Shown: positions 17,045 through 25,060 of the stretch, piece by piece
How the letters are laid out: each line of letters opens with the position of its first letter
How positions within the stretch are numbered: position 1 is the first letter of the stretch
Source: Roseiarcus sp963832305
GTDB lineage: Bacteria; Pseudomonadota; Alphaproteobacteria; Rhizobiales; Beijerinckiaceae
Length of the DNA stretch: 64,000 bases
Direction: 5' to 3'
Assembly (NCBI GenBank): GCA_963832305.1
Contig: CAWHTU010000026.1
Coordinates: 62,001-126,000, forward strand
Position numbers and translations under genes: made by a program
Notes under the pieces: generated by a model
The model's input: the letters and a program-made list of their open reading frames with translations, nothing else
Told to the model about the DNA's origin: nothing
The model's database searches: none

Positions 17045-17885
17045 ATGTCAGACTTGGCGTTGTCCATTGTTATGGGCATAGCGCTGGCCGCCGCGACTGG
17101 CTTTCGAATATTTTTGCCGATGCTCATTGTCAGCGGCGCCGCCTATACCGGGCACATCCAGTTGGACAGCAGCTTCGCCTGGCTTGGCGCGCCGTCGGCG
17201 CTGATAATGCTCAGTGCTGCGGCCGTCGCAGAAGTCTTGGCTTATTACATTCCTGTTATTGACAACCTGCTCGACACTTTGGCGACTCCGGCTGCGTTTG
17301 TCGCCGGGACGATCGTGTCATCGGCGGTCATGACGGATGTGCCGCCAATGATGAAGTGGACGGCGGCCATTATCGCCGGCGGCGGCGTCGCCGGATTTAT
17401 CGCAAGGGGTGACCGGCATCCTCAGGGCCCACTCGACGGTTCTGACGGGCGGCCTCGGGAACTCCGTCATTGCAACTGCGGAGCTTGGCGGCGCAGTCCT
17501 GATATCCTTTCTTGCGCTCGCTGCGCCGGCCGCCGCGATCGCGCTTGTCGTGCTGTTCTTGTTGGTGGCGATACGTCCGCTTCGCCGTCTGCTCCGAGGA
17601 GCGAAATCATCGGGCGCGCCGAGTTGGACACGCGCCAACGGACCCGAAGGACACTACCTGAGCGCCATCGCGCGGGCGTCGATGACCGCCTGCGCCCATT
17701 CCCCGGGGCGTTCCTGCGGCAGGTTGTGGCCAACGCCCCGGAAGACGCGATGCTCGTGCGGGCCGGTGAACTTCTTCGCGTGGTGGGCGCCGCCGGGGTT
17801 TACGCCGTCTGCGTCGCCGTCGACAGTGATGGCCGGAACGACGATGGGCGGCTGGGCCGCGAGCGCCACCTCAATCTCATCATAG
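17045..17885 (+). pseudogene. DUF4126 family membrane protein, frameshifted at a G4 run
   Basis: The N-terminal 120 residues (from ATG 17045) have three or four membrane helices with ALAAATGFRIFLPML and AYYIPVIDNLLDTLATPAAFVAG, typical of DUF4126. At GGGG 17404-17407 the frame changes. The next frame continues VTGILRAHSTVLTGGLGNS and ELGGAVLISFLALAAPAAAI, the expected C-terminal half. One missing G would restore a single protein. After correction the first in-frame stop is at 17885, but coding likeness fades near 17650, where the opposite gene ends, so the true stop is uncertain. Function of the family is unknown; it is an integral membrane protein. Confidence 0.65.
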
Positions 17886-18568
17886 CGAGGATCGCCGGCG
17901 CCGGGCGCGAGTCCGTAACGATGCCGATAGGAATGGATGACCACTGCAACGAAGTCGGGATTGTCAAATGCGCTCGCCGTTCGATCGAAGGTCGCATCGT
18001 CGAACGCCCACTTCGGCGACCACATGCGCCACAAGAGGCGCGCGATCTCCTTCCGGTTCTTCGCGAGGCCGCGCCGTCCCCGCTCGCTGTGGAAGTAGTA
18101 CTGATACCAGAACGCCGCCTCCTCGGCGGGGCTCGCCGGCTCCATCGCGTGCGCGATGTTCTGGATGTTGTACGAGTTGCCTGAGACGAGGGCCTGGGCG
18201 CGCTGCGGCCACAGCGCCGCGACGACGCAACACGCACGCCCGCCCCAATCGTAGCCGCCCAGGACCGCGCGCTCGATGTGAAGCGCGTCCATCAGCGCCA
18301 GAAGGTCTGCGCCGAGCGCCGCCTGCTCGCCCGAGCGGGGCGTGTCCGGCGACAAGAACTGTGTCGGCCCGTAGCCGCGCAGATAGGGAACAATGACCCG
18401 CGCTCCCGCCTGCGCGATGAGAGGCGCCGACTCCGCATAGGCATGGACGTCGTAGGGAAAACCGTGGCCGAGAATGCACGGCCAGCCGGACGCGGGTCCA
18501 TATTCCAGGTAGGCGACTGAGAGGGGTCCGGCCTTTGTCCTGCGAACCGCTGCCGGCGGGATGGTCAT
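17654..18568 (-). CDS. Alpha/beta hydrolase with Asp nucleophile (epoxide hydrolase / haloalkane dehalogenase-like)
   Basis: A 304-residue alpha/beta-hydrolase fold protein. It has the oxyanion loop HGFPYDV, a nucleophile elbow GGYDWGG with Asp rather than Ser, a cap region rich in Trp/Tyr (YQYYFHSERGRRG) and the catalytic His in RGVGHNLPQE. The Asp nucleophile points to C-O or C-halogen hydrolysis rather than ester cleavage. Its ATG overlaps the rnhB stop by four bases, so it is the second gene of an rnhB operon. No signal peptide; cytoplasmic. Substrate unknown. Confidence 0.83.
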   Translation of the reverse strand: MTIPPAAVRRTKAGPLSVAYLEYGPASGWPCILGHGFPYDVHAYAESAPLIAQAGARVIVPYLRGYGPTQFLSPDTPRSGEQAALGADLLALMDALHIERAVLGGYDWGGRACCVVAALWPQRAQALVSGNSYNIQNIAHAMEPASPAEEAAFWYQYYFHSERGRRGLAKNRKEIARLLWRMWSPKWAFDDATFDRTASAFDNPDFVAVVIHSYRHRYGLAPGAGDPRYDEIEVALAAQPPIVVPAITVDGDADGVNPGGAHHAKKFTGPHEHRVFRGVGHNLPQERPGEWAQAVIDARAMALR

Positions 18569-19428
18569 AGTTCTGGGGCTGGCGCCGGTTCCGCGAATTT
18601 CGGCGCGCCGTCCAAAGCAGCTTTGACGTTCGCCCAGGGCGGGAGCGGCGGGAGGCCGAGAATCTCGCGGACGGGCGTGAAGGAGCGCCGATGAATGGGC
18701 GAGGCGCCGAGCCGGGCAAGAGCGGCCCGATGCTCGCGGACAGGATAGCCCTTGTGCTTCGAAAACCCGTATCCCGGATATTCCGCATCCAGCTGGCGCA
18801 TGAGAGCGTCGCGGGCGGTCTTGGCCAGGATTGACGCTGCGGCGATGGTCAGGCTCTTGGCGTCGCCGTTCACAATAGCCTGCTGAGGCGTCTGCAGATC
18901 CTTTAGACGTCGCGCGTCGAGCAGAATGTGCTGAGGGGCGACGGAGAGTCCTTCAACGGCGCGGCGCATGGCCAGAAGGCCGGCCCAATAGATGTTGATC
19001 CGATCAATCTCGTCGACCTCTGCGAAGGCGACCGACCACGCCACGGCGCGCCCTTTGATCTCGACCGCCAGCTTGTCCCGAGTCGCGGCATCGAGCTTTT
19101 TCGAATCGTCCACTCCGGGAATACGCGACCCCGGCGCGAATATGACCGCCGCGGCCGCCACCGGCCCCGCGAGCGGGCTCATGCCGGCCTCATCGACGCC
19201 GGCAACGTGCAGTAAGCCGGCGCCCCAAAGCGCGCTCTCGAACTGCAAGAGCTTGCGTAGGCGCTGCCCCTCCGAGCGGTTCTCGGCGCGCCGCCGCCCT
19301 ATGGCGCTGAGAATCGCCTTTGCGCCCAGGCGCGGATCGGCCCTGAGCGCGCATTCCGCGACGGCATCGAGCGGGCAGGCCTCGATAACGTAGCGGCGGC
19401 GAATCTCGGCAAGGGGCAGGCGAGTCAC
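18565..19428 (-). CDS. rnhB: Ribonuclease HII, with N-terminal extension and altered GRG motif
   Basis: The catalytic core begins around residue 75 with AGVDEAGMSPLAGPV. It includes DDSKKL, LLDARRL, GDAKSLTIAAASILAKTARD and the KHKGYPVREH segment, all standard for RNase HII, which nicks RNA in DNA at single ribonucleotides. The acidic residues D/E, D and D are retained. The usual GRG motif (DEAGRGPLAGP), which contacts the RNA-DNA junction, reads GMS here. The N-terminal 75 residues (LAEIRRRYVIEACPLDAVAE...) are an addition relative to the roughly 200-residue E. coli enzyme. First gene of a two-gene unit with the hydrolase. Confidence 0.85.
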   Translation of the reverse strand: MTRLPLAEIRRRYVIEACPLDAVAECALRADPRLGAKAILSAIGRRRAENRSEGQRLRKLLQFESALWGAGLLHVAGVDEAGMSPLAGPVAAAAVIFAPGSRIPGVDDSKKLDAATRDKLAVEIKGRAVAWSVAFAEVDEIDRINIYWAGLLAMRRAVEGLSVAPQHILLDARRLKDLQTPQQAIVNGDAKSLTIAAASILAKTARDALMRQLDAEYPGYGFSKHKGYPVREHRAALARLGASPIHRRSFTPVREILGLPPLPPWANVKAALDGAPKFAEPAPAPEL

Positions 19429-19526
19429 GGCGACAATCTAGCCGGCGTTGCGGCGGGCGCAACGGTCTTCATCGCCGCGGGGCACAACTTTGGATGAGGA
19501 GGTCGCGAAACCCGGCGCGCAGGCTC

Positions 19527-19555
19527 TTGACGTCGCCGTCGCTCGTCGGCTAAAT
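19527..19555 (+). promoter_or_regulatory. Candidate sigma-70 promoter of the ilv operon
   Basis: TTGACG at 19527-19532 and CTAAAT at 19550-19555 are separated by 17 bases. This would start transcription near 19562, about 25 bases before the ilv leader peptide. Confidence 0.55.
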
Positions 19556-19587
19556 GACAAATTGCGTTCTTCGCGAGGTTATTGCGC

Positions 19588-19635
19588 ATGGCGAAGCTTA
19601 TTGTAGGTTTGGCGCTGGAGGGCGGGCAGACATAG
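19588..19635 (+). CDS. ilv operon leader peptide
   Basis: A 15-codon reading frame, MAKLIVGLALEGGQT, begins at ATG 19588. Leu-Ile-Val occur in a row and two more Leu codons follow, the regulatory amino acids expected for acetolactate synthase. Its stop codon falls inside a small stem (GCAGAC 19626-19631 / GTCTGC 19637-19642), and an intrinsic terminator follows at 19666. This is the classical attenuation layout. Ribosome stalling at the Leu/Ile/Val codons when charged tRNAs are scarce should prevent terminator formation. Too short to be found by ordinary gene callers. Confidence 0.8.
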   Translation: MAKLIVGLALEGGQT

Positions 19636-19665
19636 AGTCTGCACCCGTTCGCTGGCGCTTACCCG

Positions 19666-19688
19666 AAGGCCCCTCGAGGGCCTTTTTT
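19666..19688 (+). terminator. Attenuator terminator of the ilv operon
   Basis: AAGGCCC 19666-19672 pairs with GGGCCTT 19678-19684 around a CTCGA loop, and T residues run on through 19688. It sits 30 bases after the leader-peptide stop and 46 bases before the ilvB start, so it is a textbook Rho-independent attenuator. Confidence 0.85.
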
Positions 19689-19734
19689 GTTGCCCGGAAT
19701 TCCTGAACGACGAGAGAAGGCGGAGTTTACGATT

Positions 19735-21507
19735 ATGGTCAAGCACATGACCGGCGCGGAGATGGTCGTCGAGGCGCTGAAGGACCAGGGCGTGGAGATG
19801 GTCTTCGGCTATCCGGGCGGCGCGGTCCTGCCGATCTACGACGCCATCTTCCACCAGAACAAACTCAGGCACATTCTTGTGCGCCACGAGCAGGGCGCGG
19901 CGCACGCAGCGGAAGGTTACGCTCGCTCGACTGGCAAGGTCGGCGTCCTCCTCGTCACCTCCGGCCCGGGCGCCACCAACGCGATAACCGGCCTCACCGA
20001 CGCACTGATGGATTCCATTCCCCTCGTCTGCATCACCGGACAGGTGCCGACCCATCTCATCGGCTCCGACGCGTTCCAGGAATGCGACACGACCGGCATC
20101 ACCCGCAGCTGCACCAAGCACAATTATCTCGTCCGCCGGGTCGAAGATTTGCCGCGCATCCTCCACGAGGCCTTCTACATCGCCTCGCACGGCCGACCCG
20201 GTCCGGTCGTTGTCGACATTCCCAAGGACGTGCAGTTCGCGAGCGGCGCTTATGCGTTCCAGAAGAACATCCAGCACAAGACTTATCAGCCGCAGCTCAA
20301 GGGAGATCTCGAGCGCGTTCAGCATGCGATCGAGATGATGGCGGCGGCGAAGAAGCCGGTGTTCTACACCGGCGGCGGCGTCATCAATTCCGGCACGCAC
20401 GCTTCGACCCTGTTGCGCGAGCTCGTCCGCACGACCGGGTTCCCGATCACTTCGACATTGATGGGGCTCGGCGCCTATCCTGCATCCGACCCGCAATGGC
20501 TCGGCATGCTTGGCATGCACGGCTCGTTCGAGGCCAACAACGCGATGCATGATTGCGACGTCATGATCTGCGTCGGCGCCCGGTTCGACGACCGCATCAC
20601 CGGCCGCCTCGACGCGTTCTCGCCGAAATCGAGCAAAATCCATATCGACATTGACCCGTCGTCGATCAACAAGAACGTCAAGGTCGATCTCGGCATCGTT
20701 GGCGACTGCGCCCATGTTCTAGAAGACATGGTGCGGCTCTGGCGGGCCGGTTCCCATCAGGCTGATAAGGCCGCGCTGGCCAAATGGTGGAGCGCGATCG
20801 ACGGCTGGCGGGCCCGCAACTCGTTCGGATTCCGCAATTCGGAGAGGATCATCAAGCCCCAGCATGCGGTAAAGAGGCTCTATGAGTTGACTAAGGGTCG
20901 CGACGTGTACGTCACGACCGAGGTCGGTCAGCACCAGATGTGGGCGGCGCAGCATTTCGCGTTCGAGGAGCCGAATCGCTGGATGACCTCGGGGGGGCTC
21001 GGGACCATGGGCTACGGCCTGCCCGCGGCAATCGGCGCCCAGCTCGCCCATCCGAAGTCGCTGGTCGTCGACATCGCCGGCGAAGCCTCGATCCTCATGA
21101 ACATGCAGGAGATGTCGACCGCGGCGCAATACCACCTGCCGGTCAAGATCTTCATCCTCAACAACCAGTACATGGGCATGGTGCGCCAGTGGCAGGAACT
21201 CCTGCATGGCGGCCGCTACTCGGAAAGCTATACCGATTCGCTCCCCGACTTCGTCAAGCTCGCCGAGGCTTACGGCGCGCACGGAATCCGCTGCTCCGAC
21301 CCGGCGAAGCTCGACGCGGCGATCATGGAGATGATCGATACGCCGAGGCCGGTCATTTTCGATTGCCTCGTCGATCAGAAAGAGAACTGCTTTCCGATGA
21401 TCCCGTCGGGCAAGGCCCATAACGAAATGATCATGGCCGAGCTCGAGGACGACGCCGGCATCGAGCTCGACAACGTCATCGACGAACAGGGCAAGATGCT
21501 GGTCTAG
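19735..21507 (+). CDS. ilvB: Acetolactate synthase, large catalytic subunit
   Basis: A 590-residue thiamine-diphosphate enzyme that condenses pyruvate with pyruvate or 2-oxobutyrate in the first common step of Ile/Val/Leu synthesis. Visible features: VFGYPGGAVLPIYDA, the catalytic Glu region VRHEQGAAHAAEGYAR, TSGPGATNAITGLTDA, the FAD-site GMLGMHG segment and the ThDP/Mg motif VVDIAGEASILMNMQEMSTAAQY..NNQYMGMVRQWQE. In the ThDP motif the usual GD is GE. ATG 19735 was chosen because AGAAGGCGGAG precedes it; an in-frame TTG at 19687 lies in the terminator region. Expression is controlled by the attenuator upstream. The regulatory subunit gene is at 22590. Confidence 0.95.
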   Translation: MVKHMTGAEMVVEALKDQGVEMVFGYPGGAVLPIYDAIFHQNKLRHILVRHEQGAAHAAEGYARSTGKVGVLLVTSGPGATNAITGLTDALMDSIPLVCITGQVPTHLIGSDAFQECDTTGITRSCTKHNYLVRRVEDLPRILHEAFYIASHGRPGPVVVDIPKDVQFASGAYAFQKNIQHKTYQPQLKGDLERVQHAIEMMAAAKKPVFYTGGGVINSGTHASTLLRELVRTTGFPITSTLMGLGAYPASDPQWLGMLGMHGSFEANNAMHDCDVMICVGARFDDRITGRLDAFSPKSSKIHIDIDPSSINKNVKVDLGIVGDCAHVLEDMVRLWRAGSHQADKAALAKWWSAIDGWRARNSFGFRNSERIIKPQHAVKRLYELTKGRDVYVTTEVGQHQMWAAQHFAFEEPNRWMTSGGLGTMGYGLPAAIGAQLAHPKSLVVDIAGEASILMNMQEMSTAAQYHLPVKIFILNNQYMGMVRQWQELLHGGRYSESYTDSLPDFVKLAEAYGAHGIRCSDPAKLDAAIMEMIDTPRPVIFDCLVDQKENCFPMIPSGKAHNEMIMAELEDDAGIELDNVIDEQGKMLV

Positions 21508-21510
21508 CGG

Positions 21511-21550
21511 TTTTTCCTCTCCCTCTGGGAGAGGGCAGGGCGAGGGCCTT
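21511..21550 (+). repeat. Intergenic CCTCTCCC/GGGAGAGG hairpin repeat
   Basis: CCTCTCCC 21516-21523 and GGGAGAGG 21527-21534 form an 8-bp stem with a 3-base loop, followed by GCAGGGCGAGGGC. This resembles a palindromic repeat frequent between genes of many GC-rich proteobacteria. It lies between ilvB and the dehydratase gene and may modulate read-through. Confidence 0.55.
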
Positions 21551-21556
21551 TTCGCA

Positions 21557-22534
21557 ATGTTCAGCCTGGACCAGATACGGCAAGCGCACGAGGTCGTGCT
21601 TGGCGCGCTGCGTCCGACGCCGGCGATTTGCTGGCCGCTACTTGCACAGCGGCTCGGCGCCGACGTCGTGGTCAAGCACGAGAACCATCTGCCGACCGGC
21701 GCCTTTAAGGTGCGCGGCGGTCTCACCTATGTCGACGAGCTGATCAAGCGCGAGCCGGAGACGCGAGGGCTAGTTTCAGCGACCCGCGGCAATCACGGCC
21801 AGAGTTTAGCCTTCGCTGGCCGGCGGACCGGCCTCGAGGTGACTATCGTCGCGCCGGAAGGCAATTCGAGGGAAAAGAACGCCGCCATGCGCGCGCTCGG
21901 CGCCGACCTCATTGAATCCGGACGCGACTTTCAGGCCGCGCGCGAGGAGGCGATGCGGCTTGCGGACGCCCGCGGCCTCCACATGGTTCCTTCCTTCCAT
22001 CGCGATCTCGTGCTCGGCGTTTCGACTTATGCCCTCGAGCTCCTCAGCGAGCGCCCCGACCTCGACGTTCTCTATGTGCCGATCGGCCAGGGGTCGGGAA
22101 TTTGCGGTTGCATCGCGGCGCGTGACGCGTTGGGCCTTAAGACGGACGTCGTCGGCGTCCAGTCGGCGGAAGCTCCCGCCTACGCGCTGTCGTTCGCCGC
22201 CGGCCATGCGGTGCGGACCAACAGCGCCGACACCTACGCCGACGGCATGGCGACGCGGGTTCCCGACGAGGAGGCGCTTGCAGTGATCGCCAAGGGGGCG
22301 GCGAGGATCATGCTCGTGAGCGACGAGGAGATCTCCTGGGCGATCGGCGCTTATTGGACCGATACGCATAATCTCGCTGAGGGCGCGGGCGCGGCGGCGC
22401 TCGCAGCGGCGGTGAAGGAAAAGTCCCGCCTCAAAGGGCGCAAGGTCGGGCTCGTGCTGTCCGGGGGCAACATTGACTTCGATCTCTTCCGGCGATGGGT
22501 GTTCGCAGCGCCGAACGCAGTCGCAGCCGCCTGA
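21557..22534 (+). CDS. Threonine dehydratase-like PLP enzyme (no regulatory domain)
   Basis: A 325-residue fold-type II PLP enzyme. The PLP lysine is in LPTGAFKVRGG (about residue 53), the substrate loop is SATRGNHGQS, the phosphate-binding glycines are in IGQGSGICG, and LVLSGGNID lies near the end. Only the catalytic domain is present, so it lacks the ACT-like domain through which isoleucine inhibits biosynthetic IlvA. It is placed between the two acetolactate synthase genes. Inference: it makes 2-oxobutyrate from threonine for IlvB, or acts on serine or another hydroxy amino acid. The closest family is 'threonine dehydratase', but substrate cannot be proven here. Confidence 0.82.
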   Translation: MFSLDQIRQAHEVVLGALRPTPAICWPLLAQRLGADVVVKHENHLPTGAFKVRGGLTYVDELIKREPETRGLVSATRGNHGQSLAFAGRRTGLEVTIVAPEGNSREKNAAMRALGADLIESGRDFQAAREEAMRLADARGLHMVPSFHRDLVLGVSTYALELLSERPDLDVLYVPIGQGSGICGCIAARDALGLKTDVVGVQSAEAPAYALSFAAGHAVRTNSADTYADGMATRVPDEEALAVIAKGAARIMLVSDEEISWAIGAYWTDTHNLAEGAGAAALAAAVKEKSRLKGRKVGLVLSGGNIDFDLFRRWVFAAPNAVAAA

Positions 22535-22589
22535 AGCAAAACAATGCGCCGGCTCTCCATGAGTTTGGCGCGAACGAGGACTGACGCTG

Positions 22590-23147
22590 ATGAGCAAGAT
22601 TTCGACCGCCCAGCCGCTCTCGCCCTATTCCTCAGCGACTGGGAAAGCCAATGTCGAGACCCACACCCTCTCGGTACTGGTCGACAACGAGCCCGGCGTC
22701 CTCGCCCGGGTGGTCGGCATGTTCTCGGGCCGCGGCTACAACATCGAGAGCCTGACGGTCGCCGAGGTCGCGCACGAAACCCATCTCTCCCGCATCACCA
22801 TTGTCACCTCCGGGACACCTGCGATCATCGAGCAGATTCGTCATCAGCTCGAGCGCTTGGTTCCCGTCCATTCCGTGAAGGATCTGACCTTGACCGTGCG
22901 GGCGATCGAGCGGGAGCTTGCGATGATCAAGGTGAAAGGCAGGGGCGAGAATAGGACCGAGGCGCTGCGCCTCGCCGAGGCTTTCCGCGCCAAGATGATC
23001 GACGCGACGATCGAGAGTTTCATCTTTGAACTCACTGGCGCGCCGCGCAAGATCGACGACTTCGTCGAGCTTATGCGCCCACTGGGCCTGGTCGAGGTCT
23101 CGCGCACCGGCGTCGCCGCCATCTCGCGCGGACCAGAGCCGATCTGA
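22590..23147 (+). CDS. ilvN: Acetolactate synthase, small regulatory subunit
   Basis: A 185-residue protein with an N-terminal ACT domain (HTLSVLVDNEPGVLARVVGMF, RGYNIESLTVA) and the C-terminal ALS_ss_C domain (ELALIKV-like ELAMIKVKG, FELTGAPRKIDDFVELMRPLGLVEVSRTG). It activates the IlvB subunit and confers valine feedback inhibition. Last gene of the attenuated ilv operon. The following gene begins about 100 bases later and is probably separate. Confidence 0.95.
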   Translation: MSKISTAQPLSPYSSATGKANVETHTLSVLVDNEPGVLARVVGMFSGRGYNIESLTVAEVAHETHLSRITIVTSGTPAIIEQIRHQLERLVPVHSVKDLTLTVRAIERELAMIKVKGRGENRTEALRLAEAFRAKMIDATIESFIFELTGAPRKIDDFVELMRPLGLVEVSRTGVAAISRGPEPI

Positions 23148-23249
23148 CCACAATTTTTCGGTTCGCGCGCCTCAACATCCCGCTTGCCGGAGCGCCTGCG
23201 CCAGCGCAAATCGACCTGTGGATAGCGAAGCGAGGCGCCTGCAAGGCCC

Positions 23250-24911
23250 ATGAGCGATGAGGCTTTCGACTACGTGATCGTCGGGGCCGGCTCGGCGGGT
23301 TGTGTGCTCGCCGACCGCCTCACCGAAGACGGGCGATGCTCCGTCCTCGTGCTGGAGTATGGCGGCTCCGACCGCTCGATCTTCATCCAGATGCCGGCAG
23401 CGCTCTCGATCCCGATGAACATGAAGGCCTACAATTGGGGCTATACGACCGAGCCTGAGCCCAATCTCAACGGCCGGCGCATTCACTGTCCGCGGGGCAA
23501 GGTTCTCGGCGGCTCGTCGTCGATCAATGGCCTGGTCTATGTGCGCGGCCATCCGCTCGATTTCGAGCGCTGGGAAGAGGAAGGCGCAATGGGCTGGGGA
23601 TATCAGAGCGTGCTGCCCTACTTCCGCCGCGCGGAAAGCTTCGACGCCGGCGGCGACGCTTGGCGCGGCGACGGCGGGCCGCTCGCGACCACGCAGGGCG
23701 GCAAGCGCAACCCGCTCTATGCGGCCTTCATCGAGGCGGCCCGCGAGGCCGGTTATGCGGTGAGTCCCGACCTCAACGGCGAGCGGCAGGAGGGAGTTGG
23801 CCCCCTCGACATGACGGTAAAGGACGGCGTCCGGGCGTCGACCGCCAACGCCTATCTGAGGCCGGCGAGGAAACGACCTAATCTCAAGGTGGTCACGCAC
23901 GCTCTCGCAACGCGCATCGCCTTCGATGGGCGCCGGGCGTCCGGCCTCCACTACCGGCGCGACGGACGCGAGCACAAGGCAAGCGCGCGGCGCGAGGTGA
24001 TCCTTTGCAGCGGACCGATCAATTCGCCCCAATTGCTCAAGCTTTCCGGCGTAGGCCCAGCGGCGGAGCTCAAGACCTTCGGGATCGAAGTCGTCGCCGA
24101 TCGGGCAGGCGTTGGCGAGAACCTGCAAGACCATCTCGAATTCACCGTCCAGGTCGCTTCGAAAGAGCCCATTACCCTTTACCGCCACACCGGCCTCATA
24201 GGTCGCGCCCTGATTGGGGCGGAGTGGCTCCTGCGGGGCAAGGGCCTCGGCGCCTCCAATCATTTCGAGGCTGGAGGCTTCATCCGCTCGCGCGCCGGCG
24301 TCCGCTATCCGGACATCCAGTTTCACTTCCTCCCGCTTGCCGTCGCCTATGACGGTTCGACGCTCGCCCGCGAGCACGGCTTTCAGGCGCATGTCGGGCC
24401 GATGCGGTCGAAGAGCCGCGGCTGGGTCCGTCTCAGGTCGACCGATCCGGCCGAGCCGCCCGTGATCCAGTTCAACTACATGAGCCATCCCGAGGACTGG
24501 ATCGAGATGCGCGCGTGCGTGCGCCTGACCCGCGAAATCTTGGGTCAGCGCTCCTTCGATCCCTATCGCGGCCGTGAAATCCAGCCCGGCGCGAACTGCG
24601 TCAGCGACGAGGCGATCGACGCCTTCGTGCGCGAGCGCGTCGACAGCGCCTACCATCCCTCGTGCTCGTGCAGAATGGGATCGCCGTCGGACCCCTTGGC
24701 GGTCGTCGACCCCGAGACGCGGGTGATCGGCGTCGAGGGCCTCAGGGTCGTTGATTCTTCGATCATGCCTTCGATCACCAACGGCAACCTCAACGCCCCG
24801 ACAATCATGCTGGCCGAGAAGGCGGCCGACATGATCCTCGGCCGCGATCCCTTACCGGCCTCGAATGCGCCCTACTATGTCGCGCCCGACTGGGAGACGA
24901 AGCAGCGGTAA
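23250..24911 (+). CDS. betA: GMC-family FAD oxidoreductase, choline dehydrogenase-like
   Basis: A 553-residue glucose-methanol-choline oxidoreductase. FAD-binding GAGSAGCVLADRL occurs at residues 12-24, then PRGKVLGGSSSINGLVYVRG (GMC signature 1), SGPINSPQLLKLSG (signature 2), and the catalytic region AYHPSCSCRMG with a closing SITNGNLNAPTIMLAEKA. The closest recognised relatives are BetA choline dehydrogenases, which oxidise choline to betaine aldehyde and glycine betaine at the inner membrane. The family also includes alcohol dehydrogenases. Context supports choline: methyl-group catabolic genes follow and a choline transporter lies 7 kb downstream. No betB (aldehyde dehydrogenase) is in the window. 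Confidence 0.82.
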   Translation: MSDEAFDYVIVGAGSAGCVLADRLTEDGRCSVLVLEYGGSDRSIFIQMPAALSIPMNMKAYNWGYTTEPEPNLNGRRIHCPRGKVLGGSSSINGLVYVRGHPLDFERWEEEGAMGWGYQSVLPYFRRAESFDAGGDAWRGDGGPLATTQGGKRNPLYAAFIEAAREAGYAVSPDLNGERQEGVGPLDMTVKDGVRASTANAYLRPARKRPNLKVVTHALATRIAFDGRRASGLHYRRDGREHKASARREVILCSGPINSPQLLKLSGVGPAAELKTFGIEVVADRAGVGENLQDHLEFTVQVASKEPITLYRHTGLIGRALIGAEWLLRGKGLGASNHFEAGGFIRSRAGVRYPDIQFHFLPLAVAYDGSTLAREHGFQAHVGPMRSKSRGWVRLRSTDPAEPPVIQFNYMSHPEDWIEMRACVRLTREILGQRSFDPYRGREIQPGANCVSDEAIDAFVRERVDSAYHPSCSCRMGSPSDPLAVVDPETRVIGVEGLRVVDSSIMPSITNGNLNAPTIMLAEKAADMILGRDPLPASNAPYYVAPDWETKQR

Positions 24912-25060
24912 CGGGCCGCCCCCAGCGCGGTGTCGCTGCGGCGCATCTCCACGGTGGCGGTCTTGATGGCCGGGCCTCAATTTTCGAGTTCAATTCGGTC
25001 TCGCGCTGGCGCAAGGTCCGGGCGAACAGGCAAGTGGAAGTCGGGAAAGGCGAGAGCGCC

